Source of the DNA: Nocardioides alpinus
Lineage (GTDB): Bacteria > Actinomycetota > Actinomycetes > Propionibacteriales > Nocardioidaceae
Assembly: GCF_900112035.1 (NCBI RefSeq)
Contig: NZ_FOKC01000002.1
Location: forward strand, 1 to 64,000
Length of the DNA: 64,000 nt
Reading direction: 5' to 3'
The notes beneath the pieces were generated by a model, which was not told the origin of the DNA, did no database searches, and was given only the letters and a program-made list of their open reading frames with translations. Position numbers and translations under genes: made by a program. Of this stretch, positions 44,908-53,714 are shown in pieces. Each line of letters opens with the position of its first letter. Positions within the stretch are counted from its first letter, which is position 1.

Positions 44908-46012
44908 TTCCGGCGACCCACTCGGCGTAGAAGATGCCGAGGCCGGTGGCGACGGCGAGGCCCGTGATGATCCAGAAGCGGATCACGATGGTGACCTGCT
45001 CCCACCCGAGCATCTCGAAGTGGTGGTGCAGCGGTGTCATCCGGAAGACACGGTGCCCGGCCTGGACCTTGAAGATGCTCCGGAAGAGCCCACTGGCGCG
45101 GCTCACCTTGAAGACCGACACCTGGATCATCACCGAGAGGGTGATCACGACGAACAGGCCGCCGATGACGAGCAGCAGGATCTCGGTGCGGGTCATGATC
45201 GCGAAGCCCGCCATCGCGCCGCCGAGAGCGAGCGACCCGGTGTCGCCGAGGATGATCTGCGCGGGTGAGGCGTTCCACCACAGGAAGCCGAAGCACGCGC
45301 CGGTGAGGGCCGCGGCGATGACGGCGAGGTCCAGCGGGTCGCGGACCTCGTAGCACTTGGGGCCGGCCTCGAGGGCGCAGGACTGGCTGTTCTGCCAGAT
45401 GTTGACCAGCGTGTAGGCGGCGAAGATCAGGATCGACGCACCCGTCGCGAGGCCGTCGAGGCCGTCGGCGAGGTTCACCGCGTTGCTGAACCCGGTCACG
45501 ATGAACCAGATCAGCAGCAGGGCGAGCACGGCCGGGAGCGCGAACCGCTCGTAGTCGCGGATGAAGGAGATGTGGTCGGACGCCGGCCGCCACCCGCGCT
45601 CGTCCTCGAGCACCGGCGAGAGGGCCAGGACGCCGAAGATGATCGCGACGACGGTCTGGCCGATCATCTTGGCCCGGCTGCGGAGACCGGTGCTGTGCTG
45701 GCGGCTCACCTTGAGGAAGTCGTCGAGGAAGCCGACCACACCGAGCCCCACGAGCAGGAAGAGCAGCAGCAGGGCCGACGCGGTCGGCGCCTGGCCGGTG
45801 ATCAGCTTGGCCGCGAAGTAGCCGACGACGGTCGCCAGCACCACGACGGCACCGCCCATGGTCGGCGTACCGCGCTTGGTGTGGTGGGTGGTGGGGCCGT
45901 CGTCGCGGATCGGCTGGCCGAAGCCCTGCCGCGTGAAGAAGCGGATGGCGTAGCGCGTGCCGAGGAGGGAGATCAGCAGGGAGAGTCCTCCTCCGAACAG
46001 GATGGCTCTCAT
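44900..46012 (-). CDS. mraY: phospho-MurNAc-pentapeptide translocase
   Basis: A 370-residue polytopic enzyme making lipid I from UDP-MurNAc-pentapeptide and undecaprenyl phosphate. Diagnostic blocks are [28 protein letters not shown] (catalytic Asp pair), [15 protein letters not shown], and [13 protein letters not shown]. Ten membrane segments are expected. ATG start overlapping the murF stop (ATGA). Confidence 0.97.
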   Translation of the reverse strand: MRAILFGGGLSLLISLLGTRYAIRFFTRQGFGQPIRDDGPTTHHTKRGTPTMGGAVVVLATVVGYFAAKLITGQAPTASALLLLFLLVGLGVVGFLDDFLKVSRQHSTGLRSRAKMIGQTVVAIIFGVLALSPVLEDERGWRPASDHISFIRDYERFALPAVLALLLIWFIVTGFSNAVNLADGLDGLATGASILIFAAYTLVNIWQNSQSCALEAGPKCYEVRDPLDLAVIAAALTGACFGFLWWNASPAQIILGDTGSLALGGAMAGFAIMTRTEILLLVIGGLFVVITLSVMIQVSVFKVSRASGLFRSIFKVQAGHRVFRMTPLHHHFEMLGWEQVTIVIRFWIITGLAVATGLGIFYAEWVAGIG

Positions 46013-47403
46013 GCTGTGGTGCTCCCTTCCTTGCCGCCCCCGGTGAGGAGGTCGTCGGCGATCAGTTCCAGCGCAGCCCCCCGAGATGCCTTCACCAGGA
46101 CGACATCAGCAGCCGAGACATTGTGCCGCAGCCACTCGGCGGCCGCGTCACGCCCCGCCGTCGTGACGGCTTCTCCCGACCCGCCGGCAGCCTCGTAGCC
46201 CTGCGCGACGGCGTCCGCAGCCGGTCCGACCGTGACGAGGAGGTCGATCCCGACCTCGCCGGCGTAGGACCCGACACCGACGTGGGCGTCGGCCGCGCCG
46301 TCGCCGAGCTCGAGCATCTCCCCCAGCACCGCGACCGTACGTCGACCACTGCTGGCCCCGATGCCCGCGAGCGTCTCCAGGGCGGCCCGCATCGACTCGG
46401 GGTTGGCGTTGTAGGCGTCGTTGACGACCACCAGTCCGTCGGAGCGCTCGGTCAGCTCCATCCGCCAGCGGCTCGCGGGGGCGGCGTCGCCGAGCGAGTC
46501 GGCGACGGCGTCGAGGTCGAGGCCGGCAGCCAGCGCCATCGCTGCTGCGGCCGCCGCGTTGCGCCACTGGAAGGCGCCGACCTGGGCGAGGTGGACGGTC
46601 GCGCCGGCGCCGCGGTGCACCAGCTCGAAGGACTGGCGTCCGAGGTCGTCGCTGGTGATCGCGCTGACCGCGACGTCTGCCGGGGCACTCCCGAAGGTCG
46701 TCACCGTCGCGCCGGTGCGGGTCGCCATCGCCGCGACCAGCTCGTCGTCGGCGTTGAGCACGGCCGTGCCGTCGACGCGCAGCGCCTCGACGATCTCGCC
46801 CTTCGCCTGCGCGATCGCCTCGCGGGTGCCGAACTCGCCGATGTGCGCGGTGCCGACGTTGAGCACAGCGGCGATGTGCGGGGGTGCGATCGCACACAGC
46901 TCGGCGACGTGGCCGATGCCGCGCGCCCCCATCTCGACGACCAGGTAGCGCGTGTCGAGCCCGGCGCGGAGCACGGTGAGGGGCACGCCGAGCTCGTTGT
47001 TGAAGTTGCCGCGGGTGGCGACGGTCGGCCCGGCGTCGGCCAGCACGTGCGCGAGGTAGTCCTTGGTGCCGGTCTTGCCCTGGGAGCCGGTCATCGCCAG
47101 CACGACCGCCTCGGGAAGCCGGTCCACCACGTGCCGGGCGAGCCGGCCCAGCGCGGCGGTCACGTCCGGCACGACGACCGTGGGCAGCTCGGTCGGTCGG
47201 GTGCCGAGGGCGGCCGCGGCGCCGGCTGCACCGGCCGCGGCGGCGAAGGCGTGACCGTCGACACGCTCGCCGGCGATCGCGACGAAGAGACCGCCTGACT
47301 CAGGCGTGCGGGTGTCGAGGAAGGCGCCGCCGGTGACGGTGGCCGCGCCGTGCGCCACTCCCCCGACGACGTCGGCGATCTCGGCCAGGGTCATCTCGAT
47401 CAT
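46009..47403 (-). CDS. murF: UDP-MurNAc-tripeptide-D-alanyl-D-alanine ligase
   Basis: A 464-residue Mur ligase that attaches D-Ala-D-Ala. It has the N-terminal uridine-binding domain (LAEIADVVGG...FLDTRTPESGGLFVAI), the P-loop MTGSQGKTGTKDYL, FNNELGVPLTVL, MGARGIGHVAELC and VVNDAYNANPESMRAAL. The KTGT variant of the P-loop is normal for MurF. ATG start overlapping murE (ATGA). No ddl gene is in this window. Confidence 0.96.
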   Translation of the reverse strand: MIEMTLAEIADVVGGVAHGAATVTGGAFLDTRTPESGGLFVAIAGERVDGHAFAAAAGAAGAAAALGTRPTELPTVVVPDVTAALGRLARHVVDRLPEAVVLAMTGSQGKTGTKDYLAHVLADAGPTVATRGNFNNELGVPLTVLRAGLDTRYLVVEMGARGIGHVAELCAIAPPHIAAVLNVGTAHIGEFGTREAIAQAKGEIVEALRVDGTAVLNADDELVAAMATRTGATVTTFGSAPADVAVSAITSDDLGRQSFELVHRGAGATVHLAQVGAFQWRNAAAAAAMALAAGLDLDAVADSLGDAAPASRWRMELTERSDGLVVVNDAYNANPESMRAALETLAGIGASSGRRTVAVLGEMLELGDGAADAHVGVGSYAGEVGIDLLVTVGPAADAVAQGYEAAGGSGEAVTTAGRDAAAEWLRHNVSAADVVLVKASRGAALELIADDLLTGGGKEGSTTA

Positions 47404-48968
47404 GGGGTGTCTCCGGGCCGGGCCATGGCGCGCCCGATCTCCTCGGCCGCGACGACGCGGTCGTCGAAGGGGTGCACGACGCCGTCGACCTCCTGGCCGC
47501 TCTCGTGGCCCTTGCCCGCGATCAGGAGCACGTCGCCGGACGCGGCACGGCGTACGGCCTCGCGGATCGCGAGGCGGCGGTCCCCGATCTCCAGCACCTC
47601 GGCGCCGCCGGCGCGGGTCCCGTCGAGCACGGCCGAGCGGATGGTCGTCGGGTCCTCGGTGCGGGGGTTGTCGTCGGTGACGATGAGGACGTCGGCGAGG
47701 CGCGCGCCGATCTCCCCCATCACGGGTCGCTTGAGCGTGTCGCGGTCGCCGCCGGCGCCGACCACCACGATCACCTGGCCCTGCGTCAGCGGGCGCAGGG
47801 TGGCGAGGACGGCCTCGAGGGCGTCGGGCTTGTGGGCGTAGTCGACGACGACGGTGTAGTCCTGCCCCTGCACGACCGGCTCGAGGCGGCCGGGCACGCC
47901 GTCGACCCGGGAGATCCCCTCGGCGACCGCACGCGGGTCGAGGCCCGCCATCGCGGCGGACGCGATCGCGGCGAGCGCGTTGGAGACGTTGAACTCGCCC
48001 GGGAGGTGGATCGAGGCCACCAGCTCGACGTCCGGCCCCTGGACCGTGAAGGCGGCGCCGGAGGGGGTGAGGTCGACGTCGACGGCACGCCAGTCGGCAT
48101 CGCGCCCCTGTGAGGAGTAGGTCGACATCGGGATCGTGGCGACGTCGAGGAGCCGCCGGCCGAACTCGTCGTCGACGTTGGCGAGCCCGATCCGCGCGCG
48201 CTCCGGGGTGAAGAGGCTGGCCTTGGCGGCGAAGTAGTCGTCGAGGTCGGCGTGGAAGTCGAGGTGGTCACGACCGAGGTTGAGGAAGGTCGCCACGTCG
48301 AAGACGACGGGGTCCACCCGGCCGAGCACGAGGGCGTGGCTGGAGACCTCCATCGCGCAGGTGTCGACCCCGCGCTCGCGCATCACCGCGAAGAGGCCGT
48401 GCAGGTCGGGCGCCTCCGGGGTGGTGAGCTCGGTCTTGACGTCCTCACCGGCGATCCGGGTGCCCACGGTGCCGATCACGGCCGAGGTCAGCCCGGAGGC
48501 GGTGAGGCCCTGCTCGAGGATGCGGGTGGTGGTGGTCTTGCCCTGGGTGCCGGTGACCCCGATGACGCGCAGGTCGGTGGCCGGGTCGCCGTAGATCCGC
48601 GCGGCCAGGCGTCCGAGCACCCGCCGCGGCTCGGGTACGACGATGGCGGCCGTGCCCTGCGGCAGCCGGTCGAGCCCGGCAGGGTCCGTGAGCACCACGA
48701 CGGCGCCCGCCGCCAGGGCCTGGCCGGCGAAGTCGGCCCCGTGGGCGCGCGTGCCCGGCAGGGCGACGTAGAGGTCACCGGGTCGGATCCGTGCGGTGCT
48801 CAGCGAGATGCCGGAGACCGCGACGTCGAGGTCGCCGTGGACGACCATGTCAGCGCCGAGACCCAGCCAGTCGGCCAGCTCGGCGGCGCGGGACGAGGTC
48901 ATCTGCCGCGGTCGCGTCGCGCTCACGGGCTCCACGGGCTGGTCCACCGGCCGAGCGTATCGAGTCAC
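47400..48968 (-). CDS. murE: UDP-MurNAc-dipeptide-diaminopimelate ligase
   Basis: A 522-residue Mur ligase adding the third stem residue. It shows the P-loop GVTGTQGKTTTTRILE, AMEVSSHALVLGRVD, FLNLGRDHLDFH and the amino-acid-selecting motif DNPRTEDP, whose DNPR form signals diaminopimelate rather than lysine. In Nocardioidaceae the residue is usually LL-diaminopimelate, but the isomer cannot be read from the motif. The GTG at 48968 overlaps the ftsI stop (GTGA) and is preferred; ATG 48902 would give a 22-residue shorter protein. Confidence 0.95.
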   Translation of the reverse strand: MTRYARPVDQPVEPVSATRPRQMTSSRAAELADWLGLGADMVVHGDLDVAVSGISLSTARIRPGDLYVALPGTRAHGADFAGQALAAGAVVVLTDPAGLDRLPQGTAAIVVPEPRRVLGRLAARIYGDPATDLRVIGVTGTQGKTTTTRILEQGLTASGLTSAVIGTVGTRIAGEDVKTELTTPEAPDLHGLFAVMRERGVDTCAMEVSSHALVLGRVDPVVFDVATFLNLGRDHLDFHADLDDYFAAKASLFTPERARIGLANVDDEFGRRLLDVATIPMSTYSSQGRDADWRAVDVDLTPSGAAFTVQGPDVELVASIHLPGEFNVSNALAAIASAAMAGLDPRAVAEGISRVDGVPGRLEPVVQGQDYTVVVDYAHKPDALEAVLATLRPLTQGQVIVVVGAGGDRDTLKRPVMGEIGARLADVLIVTDDNPRTEDPTTIRSAVLDGTRAGGAEVLEIGDRRLAIREAVRRAASGDVLLIAGKGHESGQEVDGVVHPFDDRVVAAEEIGRAMARPGDTP

Positions 48969-50749
48969 CACTCGACGGGGAGCCTCGACGGCGTGCCGTT
49001 GGTCGGCTCGACGCCGTAGCGGCCCAGCACGTAGCCCATGATCCGTGAGAAGACCGGTCCGGTGATCGAGCCACCGCCACCGTCGACCCGCGGCGCGTGG
49101 ATCACGACGTAGACGGTGAACCGGGCGTCGTCGGCCGGGGCGAAGCCGCCGAAGGAGACGCTGGTGCTGCCGTCGTAGCAACCGCACTCGGCCTCGACGC
49201 GTTGGGCGGTGCCGGTCTTGCCGGCGACGAGGTAGCCCGGCACCTGGGCAGCGGGCGCGACGCCGTCCTCGGGGTCCACGACCTTCTCCATCATCTTGGC
49301 CGTCCCGCGGGCGGCCTGCTTGCTGATGACGCGGGTGCGGGTGGCGACGTCGGTGCCGACGGTGACGCCGTCGTCGGTGACCGCGGACCCGGAGATCAGG
49401 CTCGGCGACACGCGGACGCCGCCGTTGGCGACGGTGTTCACCGCGGCAGCCATCTGCGCGACGTTGACCGACAGCGACTGGCCGAAGGCGACACGGTCCT
49501 TGGTCTGCGACGTCATGGCCTCACCGGGGGTGAGGATGCCGGACGTCTCGCCGCGCACCCCGACGTTGGTCTTCTGGCCCAGGCCGAAGCGCTGGAGGTA
49601 GGAGACGAGCTCCACGGGCGTGAACGCGTCCGCGGCGAGCACGGTGCCGATGTTGGACGACTGGGCGATGATCCCGGCCAGGGTCAGCCGGATGTTGCCG
49701 TGGTCGAACCAGTCGCCGATGACACGGTCCTGGCGGGCGAGGTTCGGCGGCACCTTGAACCTCTGGCGCGGGAAGGCCTTGCCGGCGTCGATCAGCGACG
49801 AGGCGGTGAGCACCTTCTCCACCGAGCCGGGCTCGTAGGTGTCGTTGAGGGCGCGCGAGCCGAGGTCGTCCTCGTCGGCCTCGGTCGGCTTGTTGGCGTC
49901 GAAGGTGGGCACGTCGGCCAGCGCGAGGATCTCGCCGGTGCGGGTGTCCATCACGATCGCGGCGCCGCTCTCGGCGCGGTACTGCTGGACCGACTGCGCG
50001 AGCACCTTCTGGGTGAACCACTGGAGGTCGCGGTCGATCGTCGTGCGCAGCGGGGCGCCGTTCTGGGCCGCCTTGAGGGTGCTCTCGCGCAGCGGGATGC
50101 GTACGCCCTTGCCGGAGTTGGACTGCCAGGTGGCCTGGCCGTCGACTCCGGCGAGCTGCTTGTCGAAGGTGCGCTCGAAGCCGCCCAGCGGCTCGTCGGT
50201 GCCCATGTAGCCGATCAGGTTGGCCGCGACGTCGCCGGCCGGGTAGTCGCGGATCGGGTCGTCCTGGAGGCTGATGCCCTCGAACCCCGCCTCGTCGAGC
50301 GCGGCGACGGTGTCGCCGGCCAGGGTGCTCGGCACCCGGCGAGCGACGTACTCGTAGCGGCTCCTCTCCTTGCGTCCGCGTAGCGCGGTGAGGGTCTTGA
50401 AGTAGTCGACCGAGAGCTCGTCGGAGAGCAGGCGAGCGAGCTCCGGCGCCCTCGCGGCGGTCAGGGCCGGGTCGGCGATGATCATCTTGCCCTTGATGGA
50501 GTCGGCCAGCGGGATGCCGTTGCGGTCGAGGATGTCGCCGCGCTCGGCCTCCAGCGGCACCTTCACCGCACCCTCGGCGGCGGCCATCGCGGCGTAGGAG
50601 CCGGGGTCCACCCCCTGCAGCTGGACCAGCCGGGCGCCGAAGAACGAGAGCACCATCGCGATGAGGACGAATCCGATGCGCAGTCGCAGCATGGGGGCGC
50701 CTCGCGAGGCGCCACGCCTGCCGTTGCCGCCGACGCGGGTGCTGGGCAC
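48965..50749 (-). CDS. ftsI: septal penicillin-binding protein (class B transpeptidase FtsI/PBP3)
   Basis: A 594-residue protein with a short basic cytoplasmic tail, one membrane helix (~23-43: RIGFVLIAMVLSFFGARLV), a dimerisation domain beginning ERGDILDRNGIPLA, and the transpeptidase domain. Its active-site motifs are SxxK at Ser309-Lys312 (YEPGSVEKVLT), SxN at 364-366 (AQSSNIG) and KTG in VAGKTGTAQ. A Cys-containing insert ECGCYDG follows KTG closely. It crosslinks septal peptidoglycan with FtsW. GTG start. Confidence 0.95.
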   Translation of the reverse strand: MPSTRVGGNGRRGASRGAPMLRLRIGFVLIAMVLSFFGARLVQLQGVDPGSYAAMAAAEGAVKVPLEAERGDILDRNGIPLADSIKGKMIIADPALTAARAPELARLLSDELSVDYFKTLTALRGRKERSRYEYVARRVPSTLAGDTVAALDEAGFEGISLQDDPIRDYPAGDVAANLIGYMGTDEPLGGFERTFDKQLAGVDGQATWQSNSGKGVRIPLRESTLKAAQNGAPLRTTIDRDLQWFTQKVLAQSVQQYRAESGAAIVMDTRTGEILALADVPTFDANKPTEADEDDLGSRALNDTYEPGSVEKVLTASSLIDAGKAFPRQRFKVPPNLARQDRVIGDWFDHGNIRLTLAGIIAQSSNIGTVLAADAFTPVELVSYLQRFGLGQKTNVGVRGETSGILTPGEAMTSQTKDRVAFGQSLSVNVAQMAAAVNTVANGGVRVSPSLISGSAVTDDGVTVGTDVATRTRVISKQAARGTAKMMEKVVDPEDGVAPAAQVPGYLVAGKTGTAQRVEAECGCYDGSTSVSFGGFAPADDARFTVYVVIHAPRVDGGGGSITGPVFSRIMGYVLGRYGVEPTNGTPSRLPVEW

Positions 50750-50843
50750 TGGTTTCCCTCATTCCCGGCCCCCGCTCGTCTCGGCGGGTGGCCTTTCGGT
50801 GAATCTATGGCGGGGTCGGCGCAGATCGATGCGACCGCGCCGA

Positions 50844-51449
50844 TCAGCGGTTGCGGTTCTTCCTGCCCGGCTTGTTCGTGTTCTTCGCGCGGCTCTCGGT
50901 CGTGCCCTGGGTAGTGGTCTCGGGGCTGACCTCGGGGCTGACCTCGGGGCTGACCTCGGGCACCACCGGCGCGGCCTCGACGATGGTCGGGGCGGGCGCG
51001 AGGATCGCCGGCTTGACCGGGGCCGGCGGCAGCAGCTGGATCGCGTTCTCCCGGGTGGCGGGGGTGCGCACACCGGTGGTCTTGCCGGTCTCGAGGTCGA
51101 GGAAGACGGGCGCGGCCGGGATGACCATGCCCATCTGCTGGGCCTCGAGGGCGACGCGCTGGGGGTTGCGCAGCTCGTCGAGCTCCATGCGCAGCGTCTG
51201 CTCGCGGGCAGCGAGCGTGTCGGCCTGGTTCTCCAGGGAGGAGGCCGTGAACGACGCCTGCTGCATGGAGGTGTTGAAGAGGAGCAGCCCGACGATGCCG
51301 GCGACCAGCACGAGGCTGACGAGGGTCACGAACGGCACCCGGGGAGCCCGCGTGCGCACCCGCGGCACGACGGTCAGCCGGGCCTTGTCGACGGCCTCCT
51401 GGGCGATCCGGGTGACCCGGGTCCGGGGCTGGAGTGCGGGGCTGCTCAT
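50844..51449 (-). CDS. ftsL: FtsL-like bitopic division protein
   Basis: A 201-residue protein: a basic N-terminus, a membrane helix (~41-62: [20 protein letters not shown]), a leucine-zipper-like coiled coil ([20 protein letters not shown]), and a long Pro/Val/Ala-rich tail containing three PEVS units and ending in a basic [13 protein letters not shown]. Sequence similarity to FtsL is weak, as always; the call rests on topology and position between rsmH and ftsI. The ATG overlaps the rsmH stop (ATGA). Confidence 0.85.
   Translation of the reverse strand: MSSPALQPRTRVTRIAQEAVDKARLTVVPRVRTRAPRVPFVTLVSLVLVAGIVGLLLFNTSMQQASFTASSLENQADTLAAREQTLRMELDELRNPQRVALEAQQMGMVIPAAPVFLDLETGKTTGVRTPATRENAIQLLPPAPVKPAILAPAPTIVEAAPVVPEVSPEVSPEVSPETTTQGTTESRAKNTNKPGRKNRNR
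50919..50954. repeat. three 12-bp tandem repeats inside ftsL
   Basis: CTCGGGGCTGAC is repeated exactly three times in tandem (50919, 50931 and 50943), coding for the PEVS units of the FtsL tail. Exact nucleotide identity suggests recent slippage and possible length variation between strains. Confidence 0.85.
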
Positions 51450-52426
51450 CGGACGACTCCTGGGGGAAGGGGACGGGAGGCGGACAGGACGCGCTCGACG
51501 GCGCGCAACCGGACGGAGGCTGCTCGGGGGTTCTCGGCGATCTCGTGCTCGTCGGCTCGCTCGGCGCCGCGGGTGACCAGGCGCAGGGCGGGCTCGGAGC
51601 CCTCGGGCACGAAAGGCAGGTCGTGCGGCACGTCGAGGCGGGTGGCGTCGGCGAAGGCCCGCTTGACGAGCCGGTCCTCCAGCGAGTGGTAGGACTCCAC
51701 GACGACACGGCCGCCGACCCCGATCACCTCGATCGAGGCGGGGATCGCGCGGCGCAGGACGGCGAGCTCGTCGTTGACGGCCATCCGCAGGGCCTGGAAG
51801 GTGCGCTTGGCGGGGTGGCCACCCGTACGCCGGGCCGGCGCGGGGATGGTCGCGTAGAGCAGCTCGACGAGGCCGGCGCTGGTGGAGAACGGCGTGGTCT
51901 CGCGACGGCGTACGACCTCGCGGGCGATCCGGCTCGCGAACTTCTCCTCGCCGTACTCGCGCAGGATGCGGGTCAGCTCCTGGGCGGTCGCGGTGTTGAG
52001 GAGGTCCGCCGCGGTCTGGCCGGTGGTCGGGTCCATCCGCATGTCGAGCGGCGCGTCCTCGGAGTAGGCGAACCCGCGGTCGCGGACGTCGAGCTGCATG
52101 GAGGAGACACCGAGGTCGAAGAAGACGGCGTCGGCGTGCGGCAGACCGAGGGTGGCGAGCACCTCCGGGAGCTCGTCGTACACCGCGTGGACGGCGGTGA
52201 AGCGCTCGCCGAAGGAGGCGAGGCGCTCGGACGACATCTCCAGGGCGGTGGGGTCGCGGTCGATGCCGATCACCCGGGCCTCGGGAAGGCGCTCGAGGAC
52301 TGCCTCGCTGTGGCCACCGAGGCCGAGCGTGCAGTCGACGTAGACCGAGCCGGGTGCCTCGAGGGCAGGCGCCAGCAGGGCGACGACCCGGTCGAGGAGC
52401 ACCGGGGCGTGGCGGGGAGTCGTCAT
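51446..52426 (-). CDS. rsmH: 16S rRNA (cytosine(1402)-N4)-methyltransferase
   Basis: A 326-residue SAM-dependent methyltransferase (MraW). It has [13 protein letters not shown] at the start, motif [16 protein letters not shown], the GIDRDPTAL acidic loop, [12 protein letters not shown], and the family blocks [16 protein letters not shown] and [15 protein letters not shown]. It methylates C1402 of 16S rRNA and is a standard member of the cluster. It starts three bases after a 53-codon membrane-protein gene. Confidence 0.96.
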   Translation of the reverse strand: MTTPRHAPVLLDRVVALLAPALEAPGSVYVDCTLGLGGHSEAVLERLPEARVIGIDRDPTALEMSSERLASFGERFTAVHAVYDELPEVLATLGLPHADAVFFDLGVSSMQLDVRDRGFAYSEDAPLDMRMDPTTGQTAADLLNTATAQELTRILREYGEEKFASRIAREVVRRRETTPFSTSAGLVELLYATIPAPARRTGGHPAKRTFQALRMAVNDELAVLRRAIPASIEVIGVGGRVVVESYHSLEDRLVKRAFADATRLDVPHDLPFVPEGSEPALRLVTRGAERADEHEIAENPRAASVRLRAVERVLSASRPLPPGVVR

Positions 52427-52429
52427 CGA

Positions 52430-52591
52430 TCAGCCCTGGAGACCCAGGTGCGTCAGCAGGAGGAGTCCCAGTGCCAGGCACGACGCGGTGGCCGCCGAGA
52501 ACGCGATGAGGGTGGCCGCCTCGCGCGCCTGGTCGCGCACCCGCAGCGGCGGTGCCGCTGGCGTACGCCCCAAGGGCTGGGTGGTGCTCAT
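52430..52591 (-). CDS. small single-span membrane protein in the dcw cluster
   Basis: A 53-residue protein: a polar N-terminus (STTQPLGRTPAAPPLRVRD), then AREAATLIAFSAATASCLAL leading into GLLLLTHLGL, one membrane helix at the C-terminal end. It is not recognised as a named family. Reality is supported by tight coupling: its stop lies three bases before the rsmH start, and the frame has coding character. An upstream in-frame ATG at 52789 would add a Pro/Ala/Arg-rich stretch with repeat-derived composition and is rejected. It may be a small divisome accessory protein. Confidence 0.6.
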   Translation of the reverse strand: MSTTQPLGRTPAAPPLRVRDQAREAATLIAFSAATASCLALGLLLLTHLGLQG

Positions 52592-52719
52592 GGTCTCGAC
52601 CCCACTGGTTGCTGTCCGTGCCGGCTGTCGTGCGTGCGGTGCTGCTGGTGCTGCTTCTGGTGCTGGTGCTGGCGGTGCGGCTGACACTCCCCGCCGTGTG
52701 GCACGGGGTGAGCCGCCGC

Positions 52720-52815
52720 ACCAGGTCCCTGCCCGCTCCCTTGCGCATGGGGTGCCCTCTGGTGCCGGGGAAGTGCCCCAGATGGCCACGCGAGGGAGCG
52801 GGCTCGAGACCTGGT
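52720..52815 (-). ncRNA. long inverted repeat in the leader between mraZ and the next gene
   Basis: Arms at 52720-52741 and 52793-52815 pair over 8 bp (ACCAGGTC with GACCTGGT) and 10 bp (CCCGCTCCCT with AGGGAGCGGG), separated by a small internal loop. They enclose ~50 bases that can form further GC hairpins. It lies in the 285-bp untranslated gap after mraZ, so it would be part of the cluster mRNA. An attenuator, processing site or partial terminator is possible; no known RNA family is recognised. Confidence 0.45.
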
Positions 52816-52876
52816 GATGCGGGTCCGATGGTCAGCTCTGTTGTTGTTGTGGTGGTGCGGGTGGTGCTGGTGCCGC

Positions 52877-53305
52877 TCAGATGCCGGGGAAGACCTCGTC
52901 GCTGAGCTCGGAGAACTTCTGCTCCTGCTCCTCGGAGTAGGTCGTCCAGGCGGTCGGGTCCCAGATCTCGATCCGGTTCATCGACCCGATGACGACGCAC
53001 TCCTTGCGGAGCGAGGCGTACTCCCGCAGCGGTGCCGGGATGTTGATCCGCCCCTGCTTGTCCGGCACCTCCTGGCTGGCGGCGGCGAACAACATGCGGA
53101 CGTAGTCACGGGTGCTCTTCTGGGTGACCGGCGCCTCGCGGAGCCGGTCGGTGAGCTTCCCGAAGTCCTCCAGCGACCAAACAGTGAGGCAGCGCTCCTG
53201 CCCCCTGGTCACCACGAGTCCTTCGGTGAGCTCGTCTCTGAACTTCGCGGGGAGGAAGAGGCGGCCCTTCTCGTCGAGCTTGGGCGTGTAGGTGCCGAAG
53301 AACAT
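52877..53305 (-). CDS. mraZ: transcriptional regulator MraZ
   Basis: A 142-residue protein of two AbrB-like (SpoVT-AbrB) domains: MFFGTYTPKLDEKGRLFLPAKFRDEL in the first and SQEVPDKQGRINIPAPLREYASL in the second, each with the DxxGRxxxP core. It binds direct repeats ahead of its own gene and represses the dcw cluster in other bacteria. Four matching repeats are present at 53341-53380. The ATG at 53305 has GGGGAGG seven bases upstream. It is the first gene of the cluster. Confidence 0.97.
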   Translation of the reverse strand: MFFGTYTPKLDEKGRLFLPAKFRDELTEGLVVTRGQERCLTVWSLEDFGKLTDRLREAPVTQKSTRDYVRMLFAAASQEVPDKQGRINIPAPLREYASLRKECVVIGSMNRIEIWDPTAWTTYSEEQEQKFSELSDEVFPGI

Positions 53306-53340
53306 CCGGTACCTCCCCTTGCTCGGCGGGCAGATCGACC

Positions 53341-53380
53341 CTGTCCCCCACTTCGCACCACATTACTCCACTTCGCTCCA
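53341..53380 (-). promoter_or_regulatory. MraZ operator, four direct repeats
   Basis: On the minus strand four consecutive 10-bp units begin GTGGAG, GTGGAG, GTGGTG and GTGGGG. This gives TGGNG every 10 bp, the pattern known for MraZ boxes (TGGGN repeated with five-base spacers). The array lies 36-75 bp upstream of the mraZ ATG and covers the spacer and -10 of its promoter. Confidence 0.85.
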
Positions 53381-53387
53381 CCGTCAA
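53360..53387 (-). promoter_or_regulatory. mraZ/dcw promoter
   Basis: On the minus strand TTGACG (53387-53382) and TAATGT (53365-53360) are separated by 16 bases. Both are close to consensus for the housekeeping sigma factor. The MraZ boxes overlap the -10 element, which fits autorepression by occlusion. Confidence 0.7.
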
Positions 53388-53470
53388 CCAGATCGAGCGT
53401 GTTGCGCGCACGAATCTCGGCGGTTTCGCCGCGGCGATCGCCGCCCGCGCTTCCGGCGCACGACGGCCGG

Positions 53471-53502
53471 CTGAGCGTGAGATCGGCCCGCCTCACGCTC
53501 AG
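53471..53502. promoter_or_regulatory. perfect 11-bp inverted repeat in the divergent region
   Basis: CTGAGCGTGAG and CTCACGCTCAG are separated by 10 bases. Being between divergent genes it is unlikely to be a terminator. An operator or a structured 5' leader element is more likely. Confidence 0.45.
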
Positions 53503-53656
53503 GAGCTCGTCCGGGGAGCGCCAGTGGGGGAACCCGGTCGGCCCCGGTGGTGGAAAGTGGGGAGATCGGGGCGCGAGGGGGTGCGTCGGGGAGCGACAGG
53601 AGCACGCTGGACCGGAACGGTCGGTCCCTGAGGGCGCCGGCCGGTAGTTGTGGACA

Positions 53657-53680
53657 GGTATGTTGCGCGGACCACATACC
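53657..53680. promoter_or_regulatory. 7-10-7 inverted repeat ahead of moxR
   Basis: GGTATGT and ACATACC flank 10 bases and lie 34-58 bp before the moxR GTG, where an operator or promoter would be expected. No matching regulator is known to me. Confidence 0.4.
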
Positions 53681-53714
53681 GTGGGGTGGAGCGCGAACGA
53701 GGGGACGGCGAGAC

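Larger units (their letters stand above)
53306..53714. other. 409-bp divergent control region between mraZ and moxR
   Basis: No gene is seen here. The left part holds the mraZ promoter and MraZ boxes. The middle holds an 11-bp inverted repeat (53471-53502), and the right part a 7-bp inverted repeat (53657-53680) near the moxR start. Both are listed separately. Confidence 0.7.

Noticed and set aside
52552..52905. Plus-strand frame with Val/Leu-rich hydrophobic runs in the mraZ leader gap
   Set aside because: The hydrophobic runs come from GTG/CTG nucleotide repeats. It is antisense to the cluster transcript, with no ribosome-binding site and no family match.
53396..53470. FtsA or another division gene hidden between mraZ and moxR
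   Set aside because: No reading frame with family motifs is present. Absence of ftsA is normal in actinobacteria, where SepF does the tethering.
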